Source: an uncultured Alphaproteobacteria bacterium
GTDB taxonomy: Bacteria; Pseudomonadota; Alphaproteobacteria; SP197
DNA: 64,000 bases
Direction: 5' to 3'
Assembly: GCA_958295695.1 (NCBI GenBank)
Contig: OY282363.1
Coordinates: 930,001-994,000, forward strand
Program-made: the position numbers and the translations under genes
The notes under the pieces: model-generated
The model's input: only the letters and a program-made list of their open reading frames with translations
Database searches by the model: none
Told to the model about the DNA's origin: nothing
Shown here: one piece after another, positions 56,059-64,000 of the stretch
Numbering within the stretch: position 1 is the stretch's first letter
Layout: the number at the start of each line of letters is the position of its first letter

Positions 56059-59000
56059 GTGAGGCAGTTGGAGCTGACCTACGGCGGCGGCAAGACCCAT
56101 ACCCTGATCGCGCTCTACCACCTGTTCCGCGACCCGGAAACGCTGCCCGACCTGCCGGCGGTCAGGGAGTTCCGCAGCCATGTCGGCGCCGGTCTGCCGC
56201 GCGCTTTCACGGTGGCCCTGTGTTTCGACAAGATCGACGCCGAACAGGGCATCGAAGATGTGCGGGCGCCGGACGGGGAGACGCGCGCCTTGCGCCACCC
56301 GTGGAGCGTGCTGGCCTTCCAGCTGGCGGGCGCGGAAGGGCTGCGCACGGTCCACGCCGACGGCAGGGACGAGGAGCGCGAAACGCCGCCGGCCGAACCC
56401 CTGCTGCGGAAGCTGATCGAAAAGCCGCTGGAGCGCGGCCTGGCGACGTTGATCCTGGTGGACGAGGTGTTGATGTACGCCCGCGAGAAGGCGGGCATGG
56501 ACCCGGTCTGGCGCGACCGCATCAAGGACTTCTTCCAGTACCTGACCCAGGCGGTGACCAAGGTGGACCGGGCGGCCATCGTGGCGTCGCTGCTGGCGAC
56601 CGATCCCGGCAAGCAACGGGGGGAGATCGGCGGGGCGCTGGTGTCGGGACTGTTCGACGTGTTCCGGCGCCAGCGCGAGGAAGGGGTGCAGCCGGTCCAG
56701 AAGGAAGACGTGGCGGAGGTCTTGCGGCGCCGTTTCTTCGTCCCGGAGGACATCCAGGACCGCGACGCCTTCCGGCCCCACGCCATCGCCGTGGTGCAGG
56801 GGCTGGCCCGTCTCCACGACGCGACGGCGAAGGAAAAGCCCGCCGAGGAAGCGCGCTTCCTGGAGAGTTTCCCCTTCCACCCCGACTTGACCGACGTGTT
56901 CTACAGCCGCTGGACCCAACTCGAAGGCTTCCAGCGCACGCGCGGCATCCTGCGCATCCTCGCCACCGCCTTGCGCGAGGCGGAAGCGTGGGACAACGGC
57001 CCGTTGGTCGGCCCTTCGGTCCTGCTGGCGGCGCCCGGCGAGCAGGGGGTTTCCGAGGCGATGCGCGAACTCGCGAGCGTGGCGACCGCGGAGTCGTCCG
57101 AAGGACGGCGAACGGACTGGGTTCCCCTGCTCGAAGCCGAACTGGCCAAGGCGCGGCAGATTCAGGACGAACTGCCAGCGCTCGCGAACGGTCGCGAAGC
57201 CGAGCAGGCGGTGGTGGCCGTTTTCCTCCATTCACAGCCCATCGGCCACAAGGTCAACACCCCGGACCTGGTGCGCATGGCGGGGAGCCTGGCGCCGGAC
57301 GCCATCGAACTGGAAAAGGGATTGCGCCGCTGGCGGGAGGTCTCCTGGTTCCTCGACGACGAGGACATGGGCGTGGACGAGCCGGCGGCCCCGGGCTTGC
57401 CGAAATCCTGGCGGCTCGGCCACCGCCCCAATCTGCGCCAGATGCACGACGAGGCCTGCCGGCGGCGGGTCGGCGCGGACGCGGTGGAAGCGCGCCTGGA
57501 AGACGCCATTCGCGCGACGAAGGCGTTGACGGACGGCGCCCGGGCTGTCGGGGCGATCCCTCACCTGCTGCCTGCATCGCCGAGGGACGTGGGGGACGAC
57601 GGCAGCTTCCGCTATGCGGTTCTGGGGGCCGCCGCCGCCTCCGATTCCGGCAAGCCGAGCGCATGGGCGAGGCGCTTTCTCGACGAGGCCGGCGGGCCGG
57701 ACCGGCCGCGCGTGCATCGTAACGCCGTGGTGGCCGCGGCGCCGTCGCAAGACGGGCTGGAAGCGGCCCGCGCCGGTATGCGCGCCCTTCTCGGTTGGGA
57801 GGATGTGGCCGAGCAACTTCATGGCCACAAGGTCGACCCGATGCAGGAAGAGCGCCTGCGGCGGCGTTTGCAGGAAGCGCGGGGTCGCCTTCCCGACGCG
57901 ATCCGGCAGGCGTGGTCGGTCGTCGTCACCGTCGACGAAAGCAATGGCGTCCACGCCTTCAGGCTCGCGGCCGGAGCGGGGCCGCTCTTTACCGAAATCA
58001 AGAACGATGCGCGCGCGCGTATCAAGGAGACGGCGGTGGACGCCGCCGCGCTTCTGCCCGATGGCCCCTACGACCTGTGGCGCGAAGGCGAGGAGGCCCG
58101 CTTCGTGAAGGATCTGGCGGGAGCGTTCGCCCGCCATCCACGCCTTCCCAAGGTGCTGAACCCGAAGGTGCTGCTCGACACGGTGTTGCAAGGGGTGGAA
58201 CGCGGCCTTCTCGTGGCGCGGCTCGCCCGGCCCGATGGCAGCGCGCGCAGCTGGTGGCGCGAAGCGGTCGATCCGGACTCGCGCAACGACCCGCAGCTCG
58301 AAGCGGTGCTGCCGGAAAAGGCGGCGTTGAGCCGCCTGTCGGAAGGATTGCTGGCCCCCGGCGTCTTGCCGCAACTCTGGGCGACGGCGGGACAGGCGCA
58401 GTCCGTGTTGCGGGAAGGCGAGGCGGAGGCCGGGCTCGCCCTGCGGGCGATCGAGGGCTATTTCAGCGGCGGCAAACAGGTGAGCGTCGCGAGCGGCGCG
58501 GGCTACAACGAGAGCCTCGCCGTTCCGCGCTGTTCCGAAGATGAGGTCCTCGACGCGGCGCGGCGCGGGATCGAGCGAGGAACGGTGTGGCTCACCAACG
58601 GCCCGACCTCCTTGTGGAAGGAACGCGTTCCAGTGGGCGCGCTCGACGGGGAGGAAGCGGCGCTCCATCCGGCGCCCGCGCCCATCTCGCCGCAGGAGCT
58701 TCTCGAGGAGGCGCTCCCCGGAGGATGGAAGGACGGCGCGGCGAACGGGGCCGCGCTGGTGCGCGCGGCGTCCCAGGCGGACGGTGTGGCGCTTCCCTGG
58801 GGCCTCGTCCGCGACAGCATCAAGGCCGGCGTGGAAAGCCGCTGGCTCCAGCTCGCCGAGGACAGCGGCCCCCTGGATTGCGGCTACGACGAAGCCGGCA
58901 ATCTGCGCCTGGAACGGCCGGAAACCCCACCGCCGCCGCCCCACCCCCCTGCCGGGGACACGGCGCTCGAGGGTTGGCAGATCCAGAGTCTGGGCGAGGT

Positions 59001-59145
59001 CGTCCCCGACATGACGAAAGCGGCCGCCGGCAGCGACCTCCGCTTCCATGTGCGCGTGACGGTCGCGGGAGAAGCCTCGGACGAAACCCGCGCCACTCTC
59101 GACAAGCTCCTCGCCACCGTTTCGGAAAACCTGAAGGCCTCATAG
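56059..59145 (+). CDS. DUF499 anti-phage-associated ATPase, N-terminally truncated
   Basis: A 1,028-aa frame from GTG 56059. The first residues (LELTYGGGKTHTLIALYHLF) are the Walker A loop of DUF499 (COG1483) ATPases, which normally have ~50-80 residues before it. LATLILVDEVLMYAREK is Walker B, VDRAAIVASLLATDP continues the AAA core, and the C-terminal half is a long helical DUF499 region. Its usual partners (DUF1156 methylase, DUF3780, HerA-like helicase) are absent. The start abuts the opposing integrase, which suggests that insertion removed its 5' end and neighbours. The Walker loop is intact, but the protein is probably an inactive remnant. Confidence 0.78.
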   Translation: MRQLELTYGGGKTHTLIALYHLFRDPETLPDLPAVREFRSHVGAGLPRAFTVALCFDKIDAEQGIEDVRAPDGETRALRHPWSVLAFQLAGAEGLRTVHADGRDEERETPPAEPLLRKLIEKPLERGLATLILVDEVLMYAREKAGMDPVWRDRIKDFFQYLTQAVTKVDRAAIVASLLATDPGKQRGEIGGALVSGLFDVFRRQREEGVQPVQKEDVAEVLRRRFFVPEDIQDRDAFRPHAIAVVQGLARLHDATAKEKPAEEARFLESFPFHPDLTDVFYSRWTQLEGFQRTRGILRILATALREAEAWDNGPLVGPSVLLAAPGEQGVSEAMRELASVATAESSEGRRTDWVPLLEAELAKARQIQDELPALANGREAEQAVVAVFLHSQPIGHKVNTPDLVRMAGSLAPDAIELEKGLRRWREVSWFLDDEDMGVDEPAAPGLPKSWRLGHRPNLRQMHDEACRRRVGADAVEARLEDAIRATKALTDGARAVGAIPHLLPASPRDVGDDGSFRYAVLGAAAASDSGKPSAWARRFLDEAGGPDRPRVHRNAVVAAAPSQDGLEAARAGMRALLGWEDVAEQLHGHKVDPMQEERLRRRLQEARGRLPDAIRQAWSVVVTVDESNGVHAFRLAAGAGPLFTEIKNDARARIKETAVDAAALLPDGPYDLWREGEEARFVKDLAGAFARHPRLPKVLNPKVLLDTVLQGVERGLLVARLARPDGSARSWWREAVDPDSRNDPQLEAVLPEKAALSRLSEGLLAPGVLPQLWATAGQAQSVLREGEAEAGLALRAIEGYFSGGKQVSVASGAGYNESLAVPRCSEDEVLDAARRGIERGTVWLTNGPTSLWKERVPVGALDGEEAALHPAPAPISPQELLEEALPGGWKDGAANGAALVRAASQADGVALPWGLVRDSIKAGVESRWLQLAEDSGPLDCGYDEAGNLRLERPETPPPPPHPPAGDTALEGWQIQSLGEVVPDMTKAAAGSDLRFHVRVTVAGEASDETRATLDKLLATVSENLKAS

Positions 59146-59227
59146 CGCCCGACCACCGCGTCACGGGGGGCGCGGCCGACGAGACGCGCCGCCGAACTCA
59201 TCCATTCCTTCATTCGCGTCAACGCCG

Positions 59228-59552
59228 TCATGGAGGCGAACCATCCGCACCTGACGACGCAAAAGAGCTTCTACGTCGAGATCGGCCGCGCCCGGCGCAG
59301 GGCGGAGCTGGTCACGGACGACGCCAGGGCGCTCCGCGAGAGGCTGGAAACCGCGACCGGCGAGCGCGCCTCGGCTATCTCCTCGAACGCATCGGCGCGG
59401 CGGCGGAGAGACCGCTTGCGCGGGAGAAGACCGGGGACCGCGGCCGGCAAGAGATGCCGGACAGGCCGTCCGGCGCACTGGACAAGGGTGGCGCGCCCGA
59501 ACCGGAGAAAGCGCCGGAACCGAAACGGGTCGAATACGACTTCGGGTTGTGA
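59228..59552 (+). pseudogene. MobF relaxase C-terminal relic, frameshifted
   Basis: VMEANHPHLTTQKSFYVEIGRAR and the following ~25 residues match the helicase C-terminus of the relaxase at 30361-33285. The sequence then switches (59367-59403) to a 37-base stretch nearly identical to the abiEi 3' region at 60317-60353. In another frame it ends with EPKRVEYDFGL, reminiscent of the relaxase end IAYDLDL. It is a recombined remnant of a second mobilisation gene. Confidence 0.75.
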
Positions 59553-59698
59553 CGACCGAAGCCTCGGGGCGCCGGGCGGCTGGCCGAGCCGGGAAACCCG
59601 TCGGGAAGCTCCGTGGAAGGTTTGGGCGACTGGGCCGACGACAGCGGACAATCGTGAAATCTCTTCCCGAATGTATCGAACGGCGATACTTTGTGCGC

Positions 59699-60496
59699 AT
59701 GGATACGGAAACGCCCAGAGCTGGCGATGTCATCGCCGGGTTCGCCGCCGATGGCCGATACCACTTCGGCACGGCGGATATGCGATCCGCGCTCGGCGTA
59801 TCCGCCGCCGCGACCAGGCTCGCGCTCGGCCGGCTGGCGAAAAAGGGGCTGATCGCAAGTCCCGCCCGCGGCTTCTACGTCATCCTGCCGCCCGAGTACA
59901 GGCGTCTCGGCTGTCTGCCGGCCGACCAGTTCGTCCCGGCGCTCATGGAGCATCCGAAGCGACCGTACTATGCGGCTCTCTTGTCCGCCGCCCAGTACCA
60001 CGGCGCGGCGCATCACCGTCCGCAGGCATTCCAGGTTGCTCTCGCCGGTAATCGACGGCCGATATCTTGCGGCGTCGTCGGGGTCTCCTTCATCGCCCGC
60101 AAGCGGATTGCCGAGGTGGCGGTCCAGAGCTTCAACACGCCGCGCGGAACGATCCTGGTTTCCAGCGTCGAGGCGACGGCGGTCGATCTTGTCGGCTACG
60201 AACAACGCGCCGGCGGACTGGATCAGGTGGCGACGGTGCTCTCCGAGCTCGCCGAGCGGATCGATCCGGACCTTCTGGCCGGCGCGGCGCGGACCGCGCC
60301 CGTTCCCTGGGCGCAGCGCCTCGGCTACCTCCTCGAACGCATCGGCGCGGCGGACAAGACCGCGCCGTTGAAGGCCCATGTACGGCGGCGCGCCCGCGAC
60401 ATCGCGCCGCTTCTGCCGGCCGGCCCCCGCGACCGCGCGCCGCGCGCCGCGGACTGGCGGCTGCGCATCAACGCCGAGGTCGAGGCGGAGGCGTGA
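59699..60496 (+). CDS. abiEi: AbiEi-type antitoxin/transcriptional regulator
   Basis: A 265-aa protein from ATG 59699 (MDTETPRAGDVIAGFAADGRY). The N-terminal winged-helix has GTADMRSALGVSAAATRLALGRLAKKGLIAS and GFYVILPPEYR. The central AbiEi domain has MEHPKRPYYAALLSAAQYHGAAH and PRGTILVSSVEATAVDLV. It represses the operon and blocks the AbiEii toxin. Its stop overlaps the next start as GTGA. Confidence 0.92.
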   Translation: MDTETPRAGDVIAGFAADGRYHFGTADMRSALGVSAAATRLALGRLAKKGLIASPARGFYVILPPEYRRLGCLPADQFVPALMEHPKRPYYAALLSAAQYHGAAHHRPQAFQVALAGNRRPISCGVVGVSFIARKRIAEVAVQSFNTPRGTILVSSVEATAVDLVGYEQRAGGLDQVATVLSELAERIDPDLLAGAARTAPVPWAQRLGYLLERIGAADKTAPLKAHVRRRARDIAPLLPAGPRDRAPRAADWRLRINAEVEAEA

Positions 60497-61308
60497 TCCC
60501 GCGCGACTACATCACCGAATGGCGAACGCGGGCGCCGTGGGTCCAGGATTCCCAGGTCGAGCAGGATCTGGTCATCGGCCGGGCGCTGGTCGAGATGTTC
60601 TCCCATCCGGTTCTGGCCGAAGGGCTCGCGTTTCGCGGCGGCACAGCACTCTACAGGCTCTACCTGAAGCCGCCCGCCCGCTATTCCGAGGATATCGACC
60701 TGGTTCGGACCGTCCCCGGACCTGCCGGCCCGATGATGGACGCCTTGCGCGAGGCGCTCGACCCGTGGCTCGGCAAGCCCCGATGGAAGCAGACCGAAGG
60801 TCGCGTGACGTTCGTCTACCGCTTCGAGTCCGAGGACACACCGCCGTTGCGTCTTCGCCTGAAGGTGGAGATCAATTCCCGCGAGCACTTTTCCGTGTTC
60901 GGGCTCAGGAGGGTTCCGTTCTCCGTGGCCTCGCGCTGGTTCCACGGAGCCGCCGATATCGTGACCTACGAGCTGGACGAGCTTCTCGCCACCAAGCTGC
61001 GCGCGCTCTACCAGCGAAGGAAGGGCCGGGACCTGTTCGACCTGGCCACCGCGTTGAACGGTTCGACGGCCGACCCTCGTCGCATCGTCGCGGCGTTCAA
61101 TACGTACATGAAACGGGAAGACGGTCGTGTGACCCGTGCCCTGTTCGAACGGAACCTGTCGGGCAAGCTGCGCGACCTGCGGTTCGGCGCCGATATCGGT
61201 CCCCTGCTCGCACACGGTTACCGGTGGGCCATGGAGGAAGCGGCGCAAGAGGTTTCCGTGTGGCTCATCGCGCTTCTACCCGGCGCGCCGTGGAAGGGGA
61301 CGGACTGA
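60493..61308 (+). CDS. abiEii: AbiEii-type nucleotidyltransferase toxin
   Basis: A 271-aa protein from GTG 60493, overlapping the antitoxin stop. The DUF1814 nucleotidyltransferase motifs are complete: FRGGTALYRLYLKP (Gly49-Thr51) and RYSEDIDLV (Asp67, Asp69). Further conserved parts are LKVEINSRE and YELDELLATKLRALYQRRKGRDLFDL. It transfers nucleotides onto an RNA target and stops growth upon phage infection. With AbiEi it forms a type IV toxin-antitoxin system that also gives abortive infection. Confidence 0.93.
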   Translation: MIPRDYITEWRTRAPWVQDSQVEQDLVIGRALVEMFSHPVLAEGLAFRGGTALYRLYLKPPARYSEDIDLVRTVPGPAGPMMDALREALDPWLGKPRWKQTEGRVTFVYRFESEDTPPLRLRLKVEINSREHFSVFGLRRVPFSVASRWFHGAADIVTYELDELLATKLRALYQRRKGRDLFDLATALNGSTADPRRIVAAFNTYMKREDGRVTRALFERNLSGKLRDLRFGADIGPLLAHGYRWAMEEAAQEVSVWLIALLPGAPWKGTD

Positions 61309-61439
61309 TCGTGCCACCGTCACCGGCACGAATTCCTTGTCCAAGCCCCTGAGCCGATCGATGCGCCGGAACTTCAGCGTCGGAGGCGAGGGGTCCAGCG
61401 CTCTTCCATGGCTTCGTCGGATTCCTCATCTTCGTCCAT

Positions 61440-61640
61440 GCTCCCGGCCCGTCGCGCGTTCGATCGCGGTGTAGCTGGGGTCCCACGCCGGGATGCCTCG
61501 GAAGTGACCGGAACGTTCGTACGAGCGGTCGGCGCGGGGCCGACACCTCGCGGCCCCTTGCGAAGCGCCGCCGCAGATGCCCCTGGCCCGGCGCTCGGCA
61601 TAGCGCCGGCGGGCGGCGTAGAGCCCGCGCTCGGCCGCCC
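61440..61640 (-). pseudogene. Remnant of the five-fold zinc-ribbon gene (inverted copy)
   Basis: The minus strand reproduces parts of 20,263-20,295 and 20,412-20,600 (for example the codons for YAERRARGIC and the region around SYERSGHF), with deletions that remove several Cys pairs and shift the frame. It is the other end of the inverted duplication that includes 18,928-19,212. Confidence 0.75.
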
Positions 61641-61649
61641 GCCGACCCG

Positions 61650-61930
61650 CTCACGGCCAGGCTCTCCCTCTCGAAGGCGCGGGGCGATTCAGGGGCGCGG
61701 ATTAACGACGGCGGCGCCGGCGGCTATACGGATAGGGTCGGCCGAAACATGACGGGGATCGGCGTTGGCGCCGGGCCGGGGTCGTTCGTCAGCTTGCGGA
61801 AGACGGTCCGGACCGCGCCGCGTTCCGCGCCTACCGCCCGCCGGGAAGAATCACCGGGCGAGCGGCCGCCGTGCCGGCGTTACGGGTCGGCGAGTCCGTT
61901 CGCGCGTCTGGATTGCACCGCGATCGTTCC
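61650..61930. repeat. Long inverted repeat, right copy
   Basis: The reverse complement of this stretch matches 18,928-19,212 with scattered substitutions. Between this copy and the zinc-ribbon relic the ~1.05 kb that corresponds to 19,213-20,262 has been deleted. Confidence 0.7.
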
Positions 61931-62256
61931 TTCGGCGAGGCTGCCCGTCCGCAGGGTCGCCCGAACCTCCTCACCGCCGCTCACGGCCGATCACAAGTGC
62001 GTTTATGTATAATCGGTATAACCCCCCGCCCCCCTAAGTCGTGGAAGGAGGCTCCAGCGTAGTTTGTTGCTGGCCGAGGAAACAGCCAACGCGGGAACGT
62101 GGCGCGCCGGGATGCGAGGGTTGGGGATATTCGCACGAGACGATCATTGACGGAGGGCCAGCCACCCCGTATCTGAAAATCAGGTACCCGATGCGCGGGC
62201 GGACTTCGGACCATATCGGGGTCGCCTACCGGTTGCAGTCCGCGAGAGGGGTACCG

Positions 62257-62325
62257 TTCGGCGCAACCCCTTCCGCGCGACACCGGCGCACTACTCCGGT
62301 GTCGCGCGGAAGGGGTTGCGCCGAA
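62257..62325. repeat. Perfect 30-bp inverted repeat (hairpin)
   Basis: The arms 62257-62286 and 62296-62325 are exactly complementary and enclose a 9-nt loop. No T-run follows, so it is not a standard terminator. It lies ~145 bases before the Calx-beta gene, in a stretch (61,931-62,469) otherwise without a supported gene. Confidence 0.85.
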
Positions 62326-62426
62326 TTCACAGGTAACTTTCACGGCAAACGAAGGGCCGTACATGTTGCTATTTGCGCACTGGCCGAGCCCCCGCCGGCA
62401 CGTCCTACGACATGTGATCCCGGATC

Positions 62427-62437
62427 GGGGGGGGGGG
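62427..62437 (+). repeat. G11 homopolymer tract upstream of the Calx-beta gene
   Basis: Eleven consecutive G lie 32 bases upstream of ATG 62470, where a promoter or leader is expected. Such tracts slip during replication and can switch expression of surface or secreted proteins on and off. Confidence 0.5.
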
Positions 62438-62469
62438 ACGGCCGGGCGATACGGGGTAGCCGCCGTCCG

Positions 62470-64000
62470 ATGACCAGGGCCGGTGTGGTTGCCGGGGCGG
62501 CGGCACTGCTGCTGGCGGTGGCGACAGGGTCGCCGGCGGCGGCGCAGTTGGAGCCGGCCCCGACGCTGTCGATCGATTCGCCGAGCGTGACCGAGGGCGA
62601 CAGCGGCCAGGAGACGCTCACCTTCACCGCGACGTTGAGTCCGGCGAGCGCCCAGCAGGTGACGGTGGACTACGCCGACGCCGGGACCGGCACGGCGGCC
62701 TCGGGGACCGACTACACGGCGATCGTCGCCGGGACGCTGACCTTCGCGGCGGGGACGACCAGCCGGACCTTCGACGTCTCGGTGACCGGCGACACGGTGG
62801 ACGAGGCGGACGAGACCATCCTGGTGGCCCTGAGCAACGCGTCCGGGGCGACGATCTCGACCACGGCGGGGACCGGGACGGGAACCGTCACCGACGACGA
62901 CCCACCGATGGTGACGTTGGCGCTGGCGGCTTCGTCCATCGCGGAGAACGGCGGCGCCACCACGGTGACCGCGACGTTGAGCAGCGCTTCGAGCGCGGAC
63001 ACCACGGTCACGGTGACGGCGGTTTCGGGCTTCTACACGGTGGGGGCGGACGCGACGATCACGATTGCGGCCGGGAGCACGTCCAACGCCTCGGACACGG
63101 TGACGATCACGGCGGTGGACGACGACATCGACAATGTGACGGCCCGCACCGCCACGGTGGCGGGGACGGCATCGAACAGCCAGGACATCGGCGGCGTGGC
63201 CGGCGTGACGCTGACGCTGACCGACGACGAAGCGACGCCGGCGGCGACGCTGGCGCTGAGTCCGGCGACGATCGCCGAGAGCGGGACGGGCAACGCGACA
63301 ACGGTGACGGTGACGCTGAGCGGCAAGTCGAGCGCGGCGGTGACGCTGACGGTGTCGGTGGCGGGCGCGACCGCGGCGGCCGGCGACTTCACGCTGTCGA
63401 GCGCCAAGACGCTGACCGTCGCGGCCGAGGCGACGACCAGCACCGGCGCGGTGACGGTGACGGCGAACGACGACACGACGGACGAGGCGGACGAGACGGT
63501 GACGGTGTCGGCGACGGTGTCGGGAACCAGCGGGGTCGCGAACCCGACGAGCCGGACGCTCACCATCGCCGACAACGACCCGGAGCCGTCGCTGTCGATC
63601 AATTCGCCGAGCGTGACCGAGGGGGACAGCGGCTCGAAGAACCTGACCTTCACGGTGACGCTGAGCGCGGCGAGCGGCAAGCGGGTGACGGTGGATTACG
63701 GCTATACGGGCAGCGGCACGGCAACCCCGGGGACCGACTACACCGCCATCGCCGACGGCACGCTGACCTTCGATCCCGGGGACACCGAGGAGACCTTCGA
63801 CGTGTCGGTGATGGGCGACACCGACGGCGAACGCAACGAGACCCTCAGGGTGACCCTGAGCAACGCCACCAACGCCACGATCGGGACGGCCACCGGCACC
63901 GGCACGATCACCGACGACGACGCCGCGCACGCGCTGTCGATCGACTCGCCGACCGCGGAGGAGCGCAACAGCGGCTCCCGGATGCTGACGTTCACGCTCA
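62470..64000 (+). CDS. Secreted Calx-beta repeat protein, 3' end outside window
   Basis: ATG 62470 opens a frame that stays open to the window edge (510 codons). MTRAGVVAGAAALLLAVATG and the following AAAQ form a signal peptide. At least four Calx-beta domains follow, each starting like TLSIDSPSVTEGDSG and ending with a calcium-ligand-rich GTxTDDD. They lie at about residues 32-140, 140-260, 260-375 and 375-480, with a fifth begun. Domains 1 and 4 are most alike. Such proteins are large calcium-stabilised surface or exported adhesins. The antisense frame is open too, but the domain pattern is only on this strand. Confidence 0.88.
   Translation, partial: MTRAGVVAGAAALLLAVATGSPAAAQLEPAPTLSIDSPSVTEGDSGQETLTFTATLSPASAQQVTVDYADAGTGTAASGTDYTAIVAGTLTFAAGTTSRTFDVSVTGDTVDEADETILVALSNASGATISTTAGTGTGTVTDDDPPMVTLALAASSIAENGGATTVTATLSSASSADTTVTVTAVSGFYTVGADATITIAAGSTSNASDTVTITAVDDDIDNVTARTATVAGTASNSQDIGGVAGVTLTLTDDEATPAATLALSPATIAESGTGNATTVTVTLSGKSSAAVTLTVSVAGATAAAGDFTLSSAKTLTVAAEATTSTGAVTVTANDDTTDEADETVTVSATVSGTSGVANPTSRTLTIADNDPEPSLSINSPSVTEGDSGSKNLTFTVTLSAASGKRVTVDYGYTGSGTATPGTDYTAIADGTLTFDPGDTEETFDVSVMGDTDGERNETLRVTLSNATNATIGTATGTGTITDDDAAHALSIDSPTAEERNSGSRMLTFTL

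Noticed and set aside
56059..59145. BREX BrxC or a TraD/HerA-type motor for the 1,028-aa ATPase
   Set aside because: The GGGKTHT loop and the layout fit DUF499 better, and no other BREX gene is present.
61981..63930. A 649-codon minus-strand frame
   Set aside because: Its Arg/His-rich translation is the reverse of the Calx-beta gene, which has a signal peptide and four recognisable domains on the plus strand.

Overview
The window is GC-rich DNA from a Gram-negative bacterium. An alphaproteobacterium is my best guess, because paired SSB and DUF2493 genes, a MobF (TrwC-like) relaxase, P4-type integrases and dense RHH, PIN, HicAB and AbiE cargo look like alphaproteobacterial plasmids and integrative elements. 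No rRNA or tRNA gene was seen, so this is inference. Almost the whole window is an accessory 'defence island' made of nested mobile modules.

Layout. 1-2.7 kb: the end of an ankyrin/WD40 protein and an AT-richer secreted protein. 2.7-5.0 kb: a TnpB-like relic, a broken AbrB/PIN toxin-antitoxin pair and a P4-type integrase. 5.2-7.8 kb: copy A of a plasmid-like module (5'-truncated ssb, Toprim relic, 74-aa gene, structured leader, DUF2493 gene). 8.1-10.6 kb: two overlapping tyrosine recombinases. 10.7-18.35 kb (minus strand): a tightly coupled operon of a single-chain nuclease-helicase-methyltransferase (type ISP-like), a MORC/MutL-type GHKL ATPase-nuclease and a C5-cytosine methyltransferase. 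18.5-24.9 kb: toxin-antitoxin relics and copy B of the ssb/74-aa/leader/DUF2493 module, with a five-fold zinc-ribbon protein. 25.1-27.3 kb: Septu-like ATPase and HNH nuclease. 27.3-30.1 kb (minus): a RiPP cluster of radical SAM/SPASM maturase, 58-aa precursor, 2OG-Fe(II) oxygenase and HExxH protein. 30.4-34.6 kb (minus): MobF relaxase and a membrane protein.

35.1-52.6 kb (minus) is one co-oriented stretch holding a type I restriction-modification system (hsdM, hsdS, hsdR). Other modules sit between the hsd genes: Fic, two HEPN proteins, two nucleotidyltransferase domains fused in frame to HsdS, an ImmA/IrrE-like protease, a DUF4411 PIN, a DUF6978/DUF1828 protein, a large near-identical TPR array, and an AAA ATPase with DUF4276. 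Most are joined by 4-base ATGA/GTGA overlaps. Scars of the hsdM 3' end and the hsdR 5' end mark where modules were added.

52.7-56.0 kb: HicAB, VapBC, a GNAT relic and three related integrase copies. 56.1-59.1 kb: an N-terminally truncated DUF499 anti-phage ATPase. 59.2-61.3 kb: a relaxase relic and AbiEi/AbiEii. 61.4-61.9 kb: an inverted, deleted copy of the 18.9-20.6 kb region. 62.5 kb to the end: a secreted Calx-beta repeat protein that runs off the window, behind a perfect 30-bp hairpin.

The strongest candidates for something undescribed are (i) the DUF2493-associated leader, in which two copies keep a 44-nt loop almost unchanged while the stems differ completely but still pair; (ii) the nested type I R-M locus with the nucleotidyltransferase-HsdS fusion; (iii) the cyclophane-type RiPP cluster; and (iv) the ISP/MORC/C5-methylase operon.
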